Notes: generated by a model from the sequence alone, not told the origin. Shown: positions 34,445-43,305, counted from the first letter of the stretch. The stretch: DNA of 64,000 bases from Mesorhizobium sp. Pch-S (GCF_004136315.1 NZ_CP029562.1:1860001-1924000); one strand, 5' to 3'. Program-made: numbers and translations.

Positions 34445-35566
34445 CTACCGGTTGACCGTCACGATCGGCTCGCCGACGAAGCCGAAGCTCTGCAGCACAC
34501 CGAGCAGTTCGCGGTGACCGAAAGCCTGGCCGGCCGATGCGAAGCCGGCACGCTTTGGTGGCTGCTGGATCAGTGAATATGCAGCGTAGGCCTGCAGAAG
34601 ACCGGTCTGTTTGTAGTTGCTGTTGCCGTGGATCACGACATGCACGCGGGTCAGCGGACCGGAGGCGTGAACCGAGTCGATCGAGCGGTTGATGCGCGGA
34701 TTTTCGCGCGGCGGCATGTTCGACTGGATCGACGAGGCGATCTTCTGCAGTTCCTCGATCTGCTTGTCCATCGGCAACGGCTTGATGTTGTCTTCGTACA
34801 TCTTCACCGTGGCGATGACGCCTTCCATGACCGGACGCGCAAACACGCCGGCGGCCACCTTCACATTGGCGACGCGCGGATCATCCTTGAACCAGATCGG
34901 GTGACTGGTGCCGCCCCACGGCAGGGCCAGGCCCATCTCGTGCTGGCCCGGAACGACGACGTCGAACTTGGTGCTGGTCGGCCATTCCTTGTATTCATTC
35001 TGCTCGAGATAGTACCATTTCGCCTTCAGGATCGTGAAAATGGTCTGCGTCGAGGCCGTGGTCGGGAAGCCGCCCCACAGCGTCAGGATGTCGAGCGTAT
35101 CGAGGCCCGGTGTCTCAAGCGCGATCTGTGCCGCGATCTCGCCGATGGTGTACATGTGCGCGACCCCCGGAGAAAGCAGCAGGCCCTTCCTGGCGAAGTC
35201 GGCGCCCCATTTTTCCTTGCACTCCAGGACCCAGTCCTGCTCCCCGGTGGTATCGAGATAATGACAGCCGGCTTCCAGGCAGGCTTCGACCACGTCGCCA
35301 CCATAGGAGATGAATGGGCCGACGGTGTTGCAGACCACGGAAGCGCCCTTGAACAGCTTCACCAGGGACGCCTTGTCATGCTTGACGGTGGTGACGTCGA
35401 ACCGCGCGGTCTCGGTGCCGGGCAGTTTGTCCATGACATCCTTGACGAGCTTTTCGTTGCGTCCGACCGCCGTGAAAGGCACGTTCAGTTCACGCAGGTA
35501 TTCGCAGATGAGGCGGCCCGTGTACCCGGACGCGCCGTAGACGATGACAGGTTTCTTGTCGCTCAT
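34445..35566 (-). CDS. DUF5938 / saccharopine-dehydrogenase-like NAD(P)-binding protein
   Basis: The 373-residue protein opens with a Rossmann fold (VIVYGASGYTGRLICEYL, residues 7-24), as in trans-acting enoyl reductases and saccharopine dehydrogenase-like proteins. CNTVGPFISYGGDVVEACL near 84 and HYLDTTGEQDW near 107 fit that family. Its reaction is not known; reduction of an unsaturated intermediate is plausible in this pathway. The ATG at 35566 is clean. It lies 53 bases downstream of an SDR on the same strand. Confidence 0.78.
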   Translation of the reverse strand: MSDKKPVIVYGASGYTGRLICEYLRELNVPFTAVGRNEKLVKDVMDKLPGTETARFDVTTVKHDKASLVKLFKGASVVCNTVGPFISYGGDVVEACLEAGCHYLDTTGEQDWVLECKEKWGADFARKGLLLSPGVAHMYTIGEIAAQIALETPGLDTLDILTLWGGFPTTASTQTIFTILKAKWYYLEQNEYKEWPTSTKFDVVVPGQHEMGLALPWGGTSHPIWFKDDPRVANVKVAAGVFARPVMEGVIATVKMYEDNIKPLPMDKQIEELQKIASSIQSNMPPRENPRINRSIDSVHASGPLTRVHVVIHGNSNYKQTGLLQAYAAYSLIQQPPKRAGFASAGQAFGHRELLGVLQSFGFVGEPIVTVNR

Positions 35567-35619
35567 GGAACTACTCTGAAAATCGGGTGAATTATCTCGG
35601 GTTCAGACAGGCGCGAGCC

Positions 35620-36417
35620 CTAGGTTCCCATGCCGCCATCGACCGGCAGTCCGATGCCGGTGATGAACCGCGCGGCATCGGAGCAGAGGAACACGACCGC
35701 ATCGGCGACTTCCGGCTGCTCGGCCAGCCGCCCGAGCGGCGTCTGTTCGACGACGCCGCCGACCGCTGTCGGGACGTCCGGCGCCAGGCCGAGCGCGACG
35801 ATGTCGTTGGCCAGGGCGACGCCCATCGAATTGGCGATCAGCCCCGGGTAGACGCAATTGACACGCACGCCATAGCCGAGCTTGCCGGCTTCGACCGCTG
35901 CGACGCGGGTCATGCGATCGACCGCGGACTTGCTGCCCGAATAGGCGGCGATGGCCGGAAACGCGATCGTCGCTGCGACCGAAGCAATGTTTACGACCGA
36001 GCCGCCATTGCCTGCGGGGCCGCCCGGCCGCATGGCACGAAAGGCATGCTTCATGCCCAGTGCCGTGCCAACGCAATTGATGTTGAACATCCGCAACATG
36101 GAGTCGGCATCGATATCGGCCACGAGCGCGGTGACTTCGATGCCCGCATTGTTGACGACGATGTCGAGGCCGCCGATCTGCCTGATGATTTCCGGAATGG
36201 CGGCTTCCCAGTCCTTGTCCTTGGTCACATCCAGATGGACGAAGCCGGTCCTGCCTCCCTTGGCCGCCAATTCCTTGGCGGTCGCCCGGCCGACGTCATC
36301 CTGGATATCGCCGATCACGACATCGGCACCGGCCGCCGCCAAAGCCGCGGCTATCGCTGCACCGATCGACTGAGCCCCACCGGTAACGAGCGCCTTCCTC
36401 CCTTTGAGATCCCCCAT
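35620..36417 (-). CDS. Short-chain dehydrogenase/reductase
   Basis: The 265-residue SDR has TGGAQSIGAA (about 12-21), VNNAG near 90, NIASVAA near 142, and YSGSK with the catalytic Tyr/Lys near 159-163. Many bile-acid and cyclic-alcohol dehydrogenases look like this. It is the first gene after the palindromic control region at 36543-36578 and probably starts the operon that runs to 26867. The ATG at 36417 is preferred as the only ATG near the fold's first strand. Confidence 0.86.
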   Translation of the reverse strand: MGDLKGRKALVTGGAQSIGAAIAAALAAAGADVVIGDIQDDVGRATAKELAAKGGRTGFVHLDVTKDKDWEAAIPEIIRQIGGLDIVVNNAGIEVTALVADIDADSMLRMFNINCVGTALGMKHAFRAMRPGGPAGNGGSVVNIASVAATIAFPAIAAYSGSKSAVDRMTRVAAVEAGKLGYGVRVNCVYPGLIANSMGVALANDIVALGLAPDVPTAVGGVVEQTPLGRLAEQPEVADAVVFLCSDAARFITGIGLPVDGGMGT

Positions 36418-36542
36418 GTCAGCACCCGCTCAACCTGGACGGGCTACGGCCGCCGCTGACATCTGCACCTCGCATTTTCGAAACCATCTGACCTTCCTCC
36501 CGTGCATCGCTGATCGACACGAAATCAGTATGAAAACCGAGC

Positions 36543-36578
36543 TTGACATATGTCAAGTATTCTTTTGACGACTGTCAA
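36543..36578. promoter_or_regulatory. Tandem TTGAC-N4-GTCAA palindromes before the SDR operon
   Basis: TTGACATATGTCAA (36543-36556) and TTGACGACTGTCAA (36565-36578) share the same arms and spacing, with centres 22 bases (two turns) apart. On the minus strand the first also provides TTGACA as a -35, with CATACT about 18 bases on as a possible -10. The 282-base gap 36418-36699 contains no gene. Confidence 0.65.
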
Positions 36579-36699
36579 GTTTCATTTCCCGGCTTCTTGC
36601 CGGCACTCGAAAGGGGCGGATCGAAAGGCTCGATCCGCCGCATTCGGACATTGCAGATTGCCTGCCGCAGGCCCTTGGCGGAGCCGATCCTGGACGTCT

Positions 36700-37581
36700 C
36701 TAGAAGAGCTTCATCAGCCGGACGGTACCGATGAAATCGTTGCGGAAACCGCCTTCCGTGTTCAGGTCGGTGCCGATCATTCCCTGCACCTGCAAGGTCG
36801 GCGTCAGGAATGTGCTGCCGAACAGGCGCAGCTGGTCGGAACGGGTTTTCGTGCCGGCATAGGTGTCGCTGACGAAGTCCTTGCCGCCGAAGGTGCCCGA
36901 ATAACCGAATGAAACATTGGTCGTTGCCGAGAACTGGTAGCGAAGATACGCCTGGACCTGCACGGAGGCGTCGCGCGAGAACTCGATCCCATTCTCGGTA
37001 TGGTCGGATCGCACGGCAACGTCGAGCGCGCCGTCGAAGAAGAACCCGTTGCCAAGGCCCTGGATCAGGCCGATCTGCGGCGTGAAGGTCCAGGTGCCGG
37101 AGCCGATGTTGATTGCCCCCGGTTCGTCCCGGAAAGCGCCGGTGGGGAGGGAGACATAGGCCGTGACGCCAAGCGTGGTGCCGGTCGGATCGGCGCTGCT
37201 CAGCGGCCACGCAGTGATGCCGAGCGTCAGGTCACCAATGCCGCTCTTCGTCAGCGGTTCGGCCCCTCCGATCCTTGCCTCGGTGAAACCTCCAAAGGGC
37301 AGGAAGGCCTGCAGTCCGACCGGTACCCCGCCAATGCTGGTGTAGTGAAGATAGCGTGCGATCCCGATCCCGAGGCCGAGCTTGGAATCCGGCACCTCGC
37401 CGACCCCATCCACCTTCAGCTTCGAACTCTGCGAATACTGCCCATAAAGCAGCAGCGCATTGGTTCCGTCCGGCAACACCGTGTAGTCGCCGGGCATGAT
37501 GTCAATTGCGTTGGCAGGTACGGAAAACAAGACCGATGTCGCAAGCGCGATCGGACTCATCCAGTGACGCATTCTGGCCAT
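36700..37581 (-). CDS. Outer-membrane beta-barrel protein, phenol MetA-pathway transporter family
   Basis: The 293-residue secreted protein has a signal peptide cleaved near residue 26 (VPANA) and a series of amphipathic beta strands ending in an aromatic residue (LMKLF), as in outer-membrane barrels. It resembles the Phenol_MetA_deg family found near hydrophobic-compound degradation genes. GGGAGAGAGC precedes the ATG at 37581. It lies upstream of the SDR operon and shares its palindrome type, so it probably lets the pathway's hydrophobic substrate cross the outer membrane. Confidence 0.8.
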   Translation of the reverse strand: MARMRHWMSPIALATSVLFSVPANAIDIMPGDYTVLPDGTNALLLYGQYSQSSKLKVDGVGEVPDSKLGLGIGIARYLHYTSIGGVPVGLQAFLPFGGFTEARIGGAEPLTKSGIGDLTLGITAWPLSSADPTGTTLGVTAYVSLPTGAFRDEPGAINIGSGTWTFTPQIGLIQGLGNGFFFDGALDVAVRSDHTENGIEFSRDASVQVQAYLRYQFSATTNVSFGYSGTFGGKDFVSDTYAGTKTRSDQLRLFGSTFLTPTLQVQGMIGTDLNTEGGFRNDFIGTVRLMKLF

Positions 37582-37613
37582 GCTCTCTCCCTCTCCCTTC
37601 GGCCGAAGCCGAC

Positions 37614-37627
37614 TTGCCAAGTGTCAA
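37614..37627. promoter_or_regulatory. Third TTGAC-N4-GTCAA-like site, before the outer-membrane gene
   Basis: TTGCC-AAGT-GTCAA matches the sites at 36543-36578 at nine of ten arm positions, and a further half site GTCAA lies at 37644-37648. It sits 33 bases upstream of the outer-membrane gene. The remaining 37582-37954 gap (373 bases) shows no supportable gene. Confidence 0.5.
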
Positions 37628-37954
37628 GCGAATATATTCAGTCGTCAAGCAAAATTTTGACAAATGGATAAAAACGCCGACAAGCCGCAAATCCGCAGAC
37701 GCAGAGAGACATCCGAAGCGTCCGCGGCAAGCGCCGGAACCACCGGGACCACGGTGGGAAATCGGCACGGCTGGTCAGGCGCGATTGGTCAGGAATCGCC
37801 TGCAATCCGACAGGCCTGACTGCCGCGGAAAACGACCATCCGCTGCTGCGGAATGCGTCGATCCGGCTGCATCTGATTGCCCGGCAGCGGTCACCGCTGC
37901 CACAGACGTGACATCAGTCTCTGCTCAGCGATGTGACAAACGGCTGGCGGCCCG

Positions 37955-38290
37955 TCAAACGACCAAGGCCACGGCCAGGCCCGAAAAAGCCAGCAGGAAG
38001 CCGCAGATGTAGATGCGGAAGGTGGTCTGATACCGGGCCGCGGCATCCGCGTGAATGCGGTTGTTGAGCATGCGGAACAGCACGATCGTGAACAGCACGG
38101 CACTGCCGAACAGCGCCAGCGCGATGATGAAGTCGGAAGCGCTGTAGAGAGCAGGCGACGACCCATCCGCCTGTGAAGCCCAATTTGCCAGGAACGCCAG
38201 CAGGAAGCCAAGGACGATGCCGACCGACGTGACCATCGGCTGTCGATAGCCGGCAATCTCGCTCTCGAATTCCTTCTTCCGATCTTCCAC
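37955..38290 (-). CDS. Small three-helix membrane protein of unknown function
   Basis: The 111-residue protein has a charged N terminus (VEDRKKEFESEI) and three hydrophobic segments, roughly residues 19-38, 56-77 and 88-110, which predict an inner-membrane location. I recognise no family motif. The start is chosen as GTG 38290 because GAAGGGGTGA lies about eight bases before it; GTG 38299 or TTG 38311 are alternatives. It is on the same strand as the GntR gene but 118 bases from it. A hairpin CATCCTGC-CT-GCAGGATG (38373-38390) separates them. Confidence 0.6.
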   Translation of the reverse strand: MEDRKKEFESEIAGYRQPMVTSVGIVLGFLLAFLANWASQADGSSPALYSASDFIIALALFGSAVLFTIVLFRMLNNRIHADAAARYQTTFRIYICGFLLAFSGLAVALVV

Positions 38291-38408
38291 GCGGATCACC
38301 CCTTCATGCAATCTACACCCGGCCGGTCGTTCACGATCATGGTGGCTGCCGGGCCGTACAATGCCATGTTTTCATCCTGCCTGCAGGATGCAGTGGGCAC
38401 GAGGCCTC

Positions 38409-39101
38409 CTACAGCTGCTCCGGCTCGAAGAACTGCGGAAAGCTCCGGCGAATGTCAGGCAGATCATCCAGCACCCTGCGCAGATGCAGCTGCATGGTAC
38501 TCGCCGCGCCTTCGGCGTCTGCCGCTGCCACCGCCTCGGTCAGGCGACGATGATCCTCGACCAGCACATCCATATGGCCGCTCTGGATCGACAGCTTGCG
38601 CAGCCGGTCCATGTGCTTCTTTGCATCGGAAATGAAGCTCCAGACGCTTTCCCGCCCTGCCAGGGCGCAGAACAGGCCATGCATGCGCTCGTCGGCCTCG
38701 AAGAAAAGCTCGGGGCTGTTCTCGTAGATCGCCAGTTCCTGTTCCTCGATCGCCTGCCGGATGCCGAGCAGGATGCGCCTGTTAGACTGGGCCGCTGCCT
38801 CCGCCACGATGGCCATTTCCAGTTTTTCGCGAACGAACTGCGCCGTGCGCACCGCATCGAGGCGGATCGGTGCGATGATGACACCGGCACGGGCCCGCAG
38901 GTCGACCAGGCGCTCGGCGCTCAATCTCGAAAGTGCCTCGCGCACCGGCGTACGGCTGACACCCAGCATCTTCGCCAGCGCCTGCTCGCCGACAGGCTCG
39001 TTCGGCTTGAGTTCAAGCGAGACGATCTTGTGCGACAGCGTGCGGTAGCAGTGCTCGGCCGCCGAAATCTTGGACTCTTGCGCCAATCCGCCAATCTCCA
39101 T
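38409..39101 (-). CDS. GntR-family regulator, FCD (FadR) subfamily
   Basis: The 230-residue protein has an N-terminal winged HTH (GEQALAKMLGVSRTPVREAL near residues 38-57) and a C-terminal helical FCD domain (about 85-215), with metal-binding His candidates (DERMHGLF, QSGHMD, EDHRRL). It probably controls the divergent lactonase-SDR-isomerase-transporter operon, sensing a sugar acid as many FCD regulators do. The ATG at 39101 is chosen over one at 39143 because an operator-like palindrome lies between them. Confidence 0.85.
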   Translation of the reverse strand: MEIGGLAQESKISAAEHCYRTLSHKIVSLELKPNEPVGEQALAKMLGVSRTPVREALSRLSAERLVDLRARAGVIIAPIRLDAVRTAQFVREKLEMAIVAEAAAQSNRRILLGIRQAIEEQELAIYENSPELFFEADERMHGLFCALAGRESVWSFISDAKKHMDRLRKLSIQSGHMDVLVEDHRRLTEAVAAADAEGAASTMQLHLRRVLDDLPDIRRSFPQFFEPEQL

Positions 39102-39112
39102 TCGTATGTTTT

Positions 39113-39124
39113 CTTGTATGCAAG
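39113..39124. promoter_or_regulatory. GntR operator at the regulator side
   Basis: CTTGTATGCAAG lies 12 bases before the GntR start and is the exact reverse complement of CTTGCATACAAG at 39203-39214. The match extends to TTCTTG on both. It suits FCD-type GntR sites such as TTGTATACAA. Confidence 0.72.
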
Positions 39125-39202
39125 CCGGCGAACTGTCAAGCATCTCGGGTTATGCTGGGCGGAGAAGCCCCAGGTATCGCTTGCTTGACACTCGATCATA
39201 TT

Positions 39203-39214
39203 CTTGCATACAAG
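39203..39214. promoter_or_regulatory. GntR operator at the catabolic operon promoter
   Basis: CTTGCATACAAG overlaps a likely -10 (TACAAG at 39209-39214) placed 18 bases after TTGACA at 39185-39190, so repressor binding would cover the promoter of the lactonase operon. It lies 90 bases from its mirror copy. Confidence 0.72.
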
Positions 39215-39289
39215 GATACAAACAGGGGAGGAAGCCTGTGATTTCGAGCGACCAGTCGAGGTGTGGAACAGGCAGCCGAGGCGGCGTGC

Positions 39290-40215
39290 ATGGCTGAGCT
39301 GGTCTTCGACGCGCGCGATATCGTCGGCGAAAGCATCATCTGGTCTTCCGCGGAGAAGGCGCTCTACTGGGTCGACATCGGCGCCAGGCGTATCCATCGG
39401 CTGGAACCCGAAAGCGGCCGCCACGACCTCTGGCCGACACCGACCATCGTCACTTCGATCGGCATGCGCAGCGATGGCGGCTTCATCGTCGGCATGCAGC
39501 GCGAGGTCTGCCTGTGGTCTCCCGATGGTCGTTTCGAAAGCTTCGCCCTTCCCGAGCCGGACCTGCCGGACAACCGCCTCAACGAAGGCAAGGTCGCGCC
39601 GGACGGCTCGTTCTGGGTCGCCACCATGCAGAACAACCTGAACCCGGATGGCTCGCCCAAAGACATGGACCGGGCCTCCGGCGCGGTCTACCGCATCGAT
39701 CCCGACGGGGGCGTGAAACAGCTGACCCCCAACGAATACGGCATCTCGAACACGATGGCCTGGACAGACGACGGCGGCTTCCTCTTTGCCGATACCGTCG
39801 CCAACGAGATCTACCGCTTCGACCATGACGTTGATGGCCGGGCAATCGGCAACCGGCGCACGATCGTGTCGGGGTTCGCGCCGGGCCTGCCTGACGGGTC
39901 GTGCATGGATGCGGCGGGCACGTTGTGGAACTGTCGTGTCGTCGGCGGCGCCGCCATCGCCAACTTCGATACCGACGGTCGCCTGCTGCGCATGGTCGAC
40001 CTGCCCGCCACCTGGCCGACGACTGCACCTTCGGCGGAGACGACCTGTCGACGCTCTACGTCACCTCGGCACGCTTCACCATGACCGCGGATCATCTGGC
40101 GGCGCATCCGCTCGAGGGTGGGGTGTTCGCAGTCAATCCGGGCGTGCGCGGCCGACCGGAGCCGAAATTCGGTCCGCGACCGCTATCTGCATCCGTCGAA
40201 GAGGAGAAGGCATGA
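39290..40215 (+). pseudogene. SMP-30/gluconolactonase-family lactonase with one-base frameshift
   Basis: Two frames combine into one protein of about 308 residues. The first runs from ATG 39290 to about 40020 and holds GESIIWSSAEKALYWVDI, DNRLNEGKVAPDGSFWVATM, GISNTMAW and GLPDGSCMD, the metal-binding beta-propeller of SMP-30 lactonases. After DLPATWPT the frame is lost, and the conserved CTFGGDDLSTLYVTSAR continues one frame over, ending at TGA 40213-40215. Restoring one G near 40020-40023 repairs the frame as WPTDCTFGG. The enzyme would hydrolyse an aldonolactone. It is either broken or a sequencing error. It is the first gene of the operon. Confidence 0.85.
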
Positions 40216-41000
40216 TGGCCGAATTCAGCGGCAAGAGCATCGTCGTCACCGGCGGCAGCCTCGGCATGGGCCGCGCCTGCGCGGAACGTTTCGCCAGCGC
40301 CGGCGGCAAAGTGCTGGTCATCGCCAACGACAAGGCCTCGGTCGACACGGCTGTCGCCGAGATCGGGACGAATGCGACGGGATTTGTCGGCGACGTGCGC
40401 AAAGCCGATGACATGCGGGCGGCAGTGGGCCTTGCTGTCGCGAAGCACGGTGGCGTCGACATCCTGGTCTGCTGTGCCGGCATCCAGCGCTACGGGACGG
40501 TGGTGGATACCGCCGAAGACGTCTGGGACGATGTTCTCGACATCAACCTGAAAGGCATCTTCCTCGCTGCGAAATTCGCCATCCCGGAGATGAAGAAACG
40601 CGGCGGCGGTGCCATCGTGGCGATATCATCCGTGCAGTCCTACGCCTCGCAGGCGGGCGTGGCCGCCTATACCGCCAGCAAGGGCGCCATCAACGCCCTG
40701 GTGCGTGCCATGGCGCTCGATCATGCACCGGACAACATCACGGTCAACGCAGTCTGCCCGGCTTCGATCGACACGCCGATGCTGCGCTGGGCAGCCGATC
40801 TGTGGAAAGGCGACAGCACCGCGGAAAAGACACTGGAGGCCTGGGGCAAGGGACACCCGATCGGCCGCGTCGGCAAGGCGTCGGAAGTGGCCGACCTGGT
40901 GGCGTTCCTCGCCAGCGACAAGGCACGCTTCATCACTGGCGCCGACATGAAGATCGACGGCGGCGCCCTGTCGAAACTCGGCATCGTGCTGCCAGAGTAG
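40212..41000 (+). CDS. Short-chain dehydrogenase (sugar dehydrogenase-like)
   Basis: The 262-residue classical SDR has TGGSLGMGRA (about 14-23), CCAGIQ near 88, AISSVQ near 139 and YTASK with catalytic Tyr/Lys near 152-156. In this setting it probably oxidises a sugar to the lactone opened by the adjacent SMP-30 protein. The ATG at 40212 overlaps the lactonase stop (ATGA), with GAGGAGAAGGC before it; a second ATG follows directly. The stop is one base before the next gene's ATG region, so the genes are co-translated. Confidence 0.86.
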   Translation: MMAEFSGKSIVVTGGSLGMGRACAERFASAGGKVLVIANDKASVDTAVAEIGTNATGFVGDVRKADDMRAAVGLAVAKHGGVDILVCCAGIQRYGTVVDTAEDVWDDVLDINLKGIFLAAKFAIPEMKKRGGGAIVAISSVQSYASQAGVAAYTASKGAINALVRAMALDHAPDNITVNAVCPASIDTPMLRWAADLWKGDSTAEKTLEAWGKGHPIGRVGKASEVADLVAFLASDKARFITGADMKIDGGALSKLGIVLPE

Positions 41001-41001
41001 G

Positions 41002-42207
41002 ATGACAGGGATGAAGCCGGCGCCCGACTTCCGCTCGAAGGATTTCCTCATCGCGCATATGCGCGAGATCATGGATTTCTATCATCCGATCTGCCTGAAT
41101 ACCCGCGATGGCGGCTATTTCAACGAGTATCGCGACGACGGGTTCGTCACCGACGCCACGACCCAGCACATCGTTTCCACCACGAGGTTCATCTTCAACT
41201 TCTCCATAGCGGCGGATGTGCTTGGCCGGCACGACTACATCGAGGCCGCCGCGCATGGCGTGAGATATCTGGACGAGGTGCATCGCGATCCGCGGCATGG
41301 CGGCTATTTCTGGGTGATGAGCGGACGCGAACCGGCGGACGCGACCAAACATTGCTACGGCCACGCCTTCGTGCTGCTGGCTTATGCCTCGGCGGCCAAG
41401 GCCGGGATCGCCGGCGCGAAGGAAATGATCGCCGAAACCTGGGACCTGCTGGAGCGGCGCTTCTGGGAGCCGGCGCGCCAGCTCTACAGGGACGAGATCA
41501 GCCGCGACTGGTCCGTCGTGTCGCCTTACCGCGGCCAGAACGCCAACATGCACATGACGGAGGCGATGCTTGCTGCCTACGAGGCGACCGGCGAGACACG
41601 CTATCTCGACCGGGCCGAAACGCTGGCAAGGCGCATCTGCGTGGAACTTGCCGGCCAGGCGCAAGGCGTGGTCTGGGAGCACTACCACGAAGACTGGTCC
41701 GTCGACTGGGACTACAACAAGGACGATCCCAAACACCTGTTCCGTCCCTATGGCTACCTGCCCGGCCATATGACGGAATGGACCAAGCTGCTGCTGATCC
41801 TCGAACGATACAGGCAGCGCGACTGGCTCCTGCCCACCGCCGTCACCCTCTATGAAACGGCGCTGGCCAGAAGCGCCGATCTCGAATTCGGCGGCATGCA
41901 CTACAGCTATGGGCCCGACGGCAGGCTGTACGATCTCGACAAGTATCACTGGACGCATTGCGAGACGGTGGCGGCAGCCGCAGGCCTGGCGATGCGCACC
42001 GGACAGGAGCGCTACTGGCAGGACTATGACCGGCTCTGGGGTTACAGCTGGCGGCACCTGATCGACCATCAATATGGCTGCTGGTTCCGCATCCTTTCCC
42101 CCGACGGCGTGAAGCGGAGCGACATCAAGAGCCCTCCCGGCAAGACCGACTACCACCCCTTCGGCGCGTGCTGGGAGATCCTGCGCGTTCTTGGAGAGGT
42201 GAAGTAA
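41002..42207 (+). CDS. AGE-family sugar epimerase/isomerase
   Basis: The 401-residue protein belongs to the N-acylglucosamine 2-epimerase/mannose isomerase family with an (alpha/alpha)6 barrel. TRDGGYFNEYRDDG near 30, TTQHIVSTTRFIFNF near 50, DATKHCYGHAFVLLAYA near 114 and HWTHCETVAAAAG near 315 carry the conserved His residues. It would interconvert an aldose and a ketose, such as mannose and fructose or a sulfo- or deoxy- analogue. The ATG at 41002 is one base after the SDR stop; an ATG at 41011 is an alternative. The precise sugar is unknown. Confidence 0.85.
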   Translation: MTGMKPAPDFRSKDFLIAHMREIMDFYHPICLNTRDGGYFNEYRDDGFVTDATTQHIVSTTRFIFNFSIAADVLGRHDYIEAAAHGVRYLDEVHRDPRHGGYFWVMSGREPADATKHCYGHAFVLLAYASAAKAGIAGAKEMIAETWDLLERRFWEPARQLYRDEISRDWSVVSPYRGQNANMHMTEAMLAAYEATGETRYLDRAETLARRICVELAGQAQGVVWEHYHEDWSVDWDYNKDDPKHLFRPYGYLPGHMTEWTKLLLILERYRQRDWLLPTAVTLYETALARSADLEFGGMHYSYGPDGRLYDLDKYHWTHCETVAAAAGLAMRTGQERYWQDYDRLWGYSWRHLIDHQYGCWFRILSPDGVKRSDIKSPPGKTDYHPFGACWEILRVLGEVK

Positions 42208-42289
42208 CACCAGCACCGGATCCCCGCCGCGCGCTCCGTGGATATCCGGCTTGAAAACAGGGCACGCCAATCAGACCGGAGGAGAAGAA

Positions 42290-43264
42290 ATGCTGAGGAA
42301 ATCGTTGATGGCGCTGGCTCTGGGCGTTGCCTTTGCCGCGCCGGCACAGGCCGAGGGCAAGCCGAAATTCGTCTATCTGACGCAAACCGGCATCGACAAC
42401 GGCTTCTGGCAATCGATCAAGAAAGGCATGGACGACGCCTGCGCCCAGCTCGACGCCGACTGTCAGCTGCTGTTCACCACGCCCAATGGCGACCTCCAGA
42501 AACATCTGCAGAACCTCGAGACGGTGATCGAGCAGGGTGTCGACGGCATCGTCACCGTCATCGTCAACGACGACCTCTATGACGAGGCCGTGAAGAAGGC
42601 GATCGACAAGGGCATCCCGGTCATCAGCGCCAATGTCGACGACACCAAGCGCGGCGACGGCAACGCCCGCCTCGCCTTTGTCGGCCAGGACCTTTTCCAG
42701 GCCGGCTACCTGCTGATGCAGGGCCTGTACAAGAAGATCCCTGAGGACCAGCCGGTGCATGCGCTTCTCGGCCTGTCCCGTCCGGGCGAAAGCTGGGCGG
42801 AAGACCGTATCGGCGGCGCGAAGAAATTCCTGGACGAGGCAAAGGCCGCCAATCCGAACCGCCAGATCACCTATGAGGTGATCGACTCGTCCAACGACAT
42901 TTCGGTGACCGCGCAGCGCATCTGCCAGTACGTGCAGGGCAAGCCGGAAACCAACGCCTATGTCGATGCCGGCTTCTGGGGTGCCGGCGCCGGCGAATGC
43001 CTGCGCGACCTCGGCATCAAGCCGGGCCAGCTCCACATGGCGACCTTCGACCTGGTGCCGGTCGTGCTCGACGAGATGAAGAAGGGCTATGTCGACCTGA
43101 CGATCGACCAGCAGCCTTATTATCAGGGCTACCTGCCCATCCTGCAGCTGGCCATGATCAAGAAGTTCGGCCTGTCGGCCTTTGACGTGAACACCGGCAA
43201 GGCGCTGATCGAACCGAAGGATGTCGAGGCCGTCGAGAAATACGTCCAGATGGGGGTGCGCTGA
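42290..43264 (+). CDS. Sugar ABC transporter binding protein (Frc-type system)
   Basis: The 324-residue periplasmic protein has a signal peptide (1-21, cleaved after PAQA) and a Peripla_BP_4 domain with FVYLTQTGIDNGFWQSIKKG and GVDGIVTVIVND. GGAGGAGAAGAA lies directly before the ATG at 42290, so the 13-residue upstream extension is rejected. It precedes a single permease and a single-domain ATPase, the layout of the fructose/mannose/ribose FrcBCA importer, though the sequence does not prove the sugar. A hairpin and a long palindromic element separate it from the permease. Confidence 0.88.
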   Translation: MLRKSLMALALGVAFAAPAQAEGKPKFVYLTQTGIDNGFWQSIKKGMDDACAQLDADCQLLFTTPNGDLQKHLQNLETVIEQGVDGIVTVIVNDDLYDEAVKKAIDKGIPVISANVDDTKRGDGNARLAFVGQDLFQAGYLLMQGLYKKIPEDQPVHALLGLSRPGESWAEDRIGGAKKFLDEAKAANPNRQITYEVIDSSNDISVTAQRICQYVQGKPETNAYVDAGFWGAGAGECLRDLGIKPGQLHMATFDLVPVVLDEMKKGYVDLTIDQQPYYQGYLPILQLAMIKKFGLSAFDVNTGKALIEPKDVEAVEKYVQMGVR

Positions 43265-43283
43265 TCGGCCTCCTCGTCAAACA

Positions 43284-43305
43284 GCCTCCCGCCGAGGCGG
43301 GAGGC
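43284..43305 (+). terminator. Hairpin after the binding-protein gene
   Basis: GCCTCCCGCC-GA-GGCGGGAGGC forms a nearly perfect GC-rich stem 19 bases after the stop. It probably protects or truncates the mRNA to favour binding-protein synthesis. Confidence 0.65.

Noticed and set aside
37502..38012. Possible small genes in the gap after the outer-membrane gene
   Set aside because: No ribosome site, no hydrophobic or conserved pattern, and both strands are open because of base composition.
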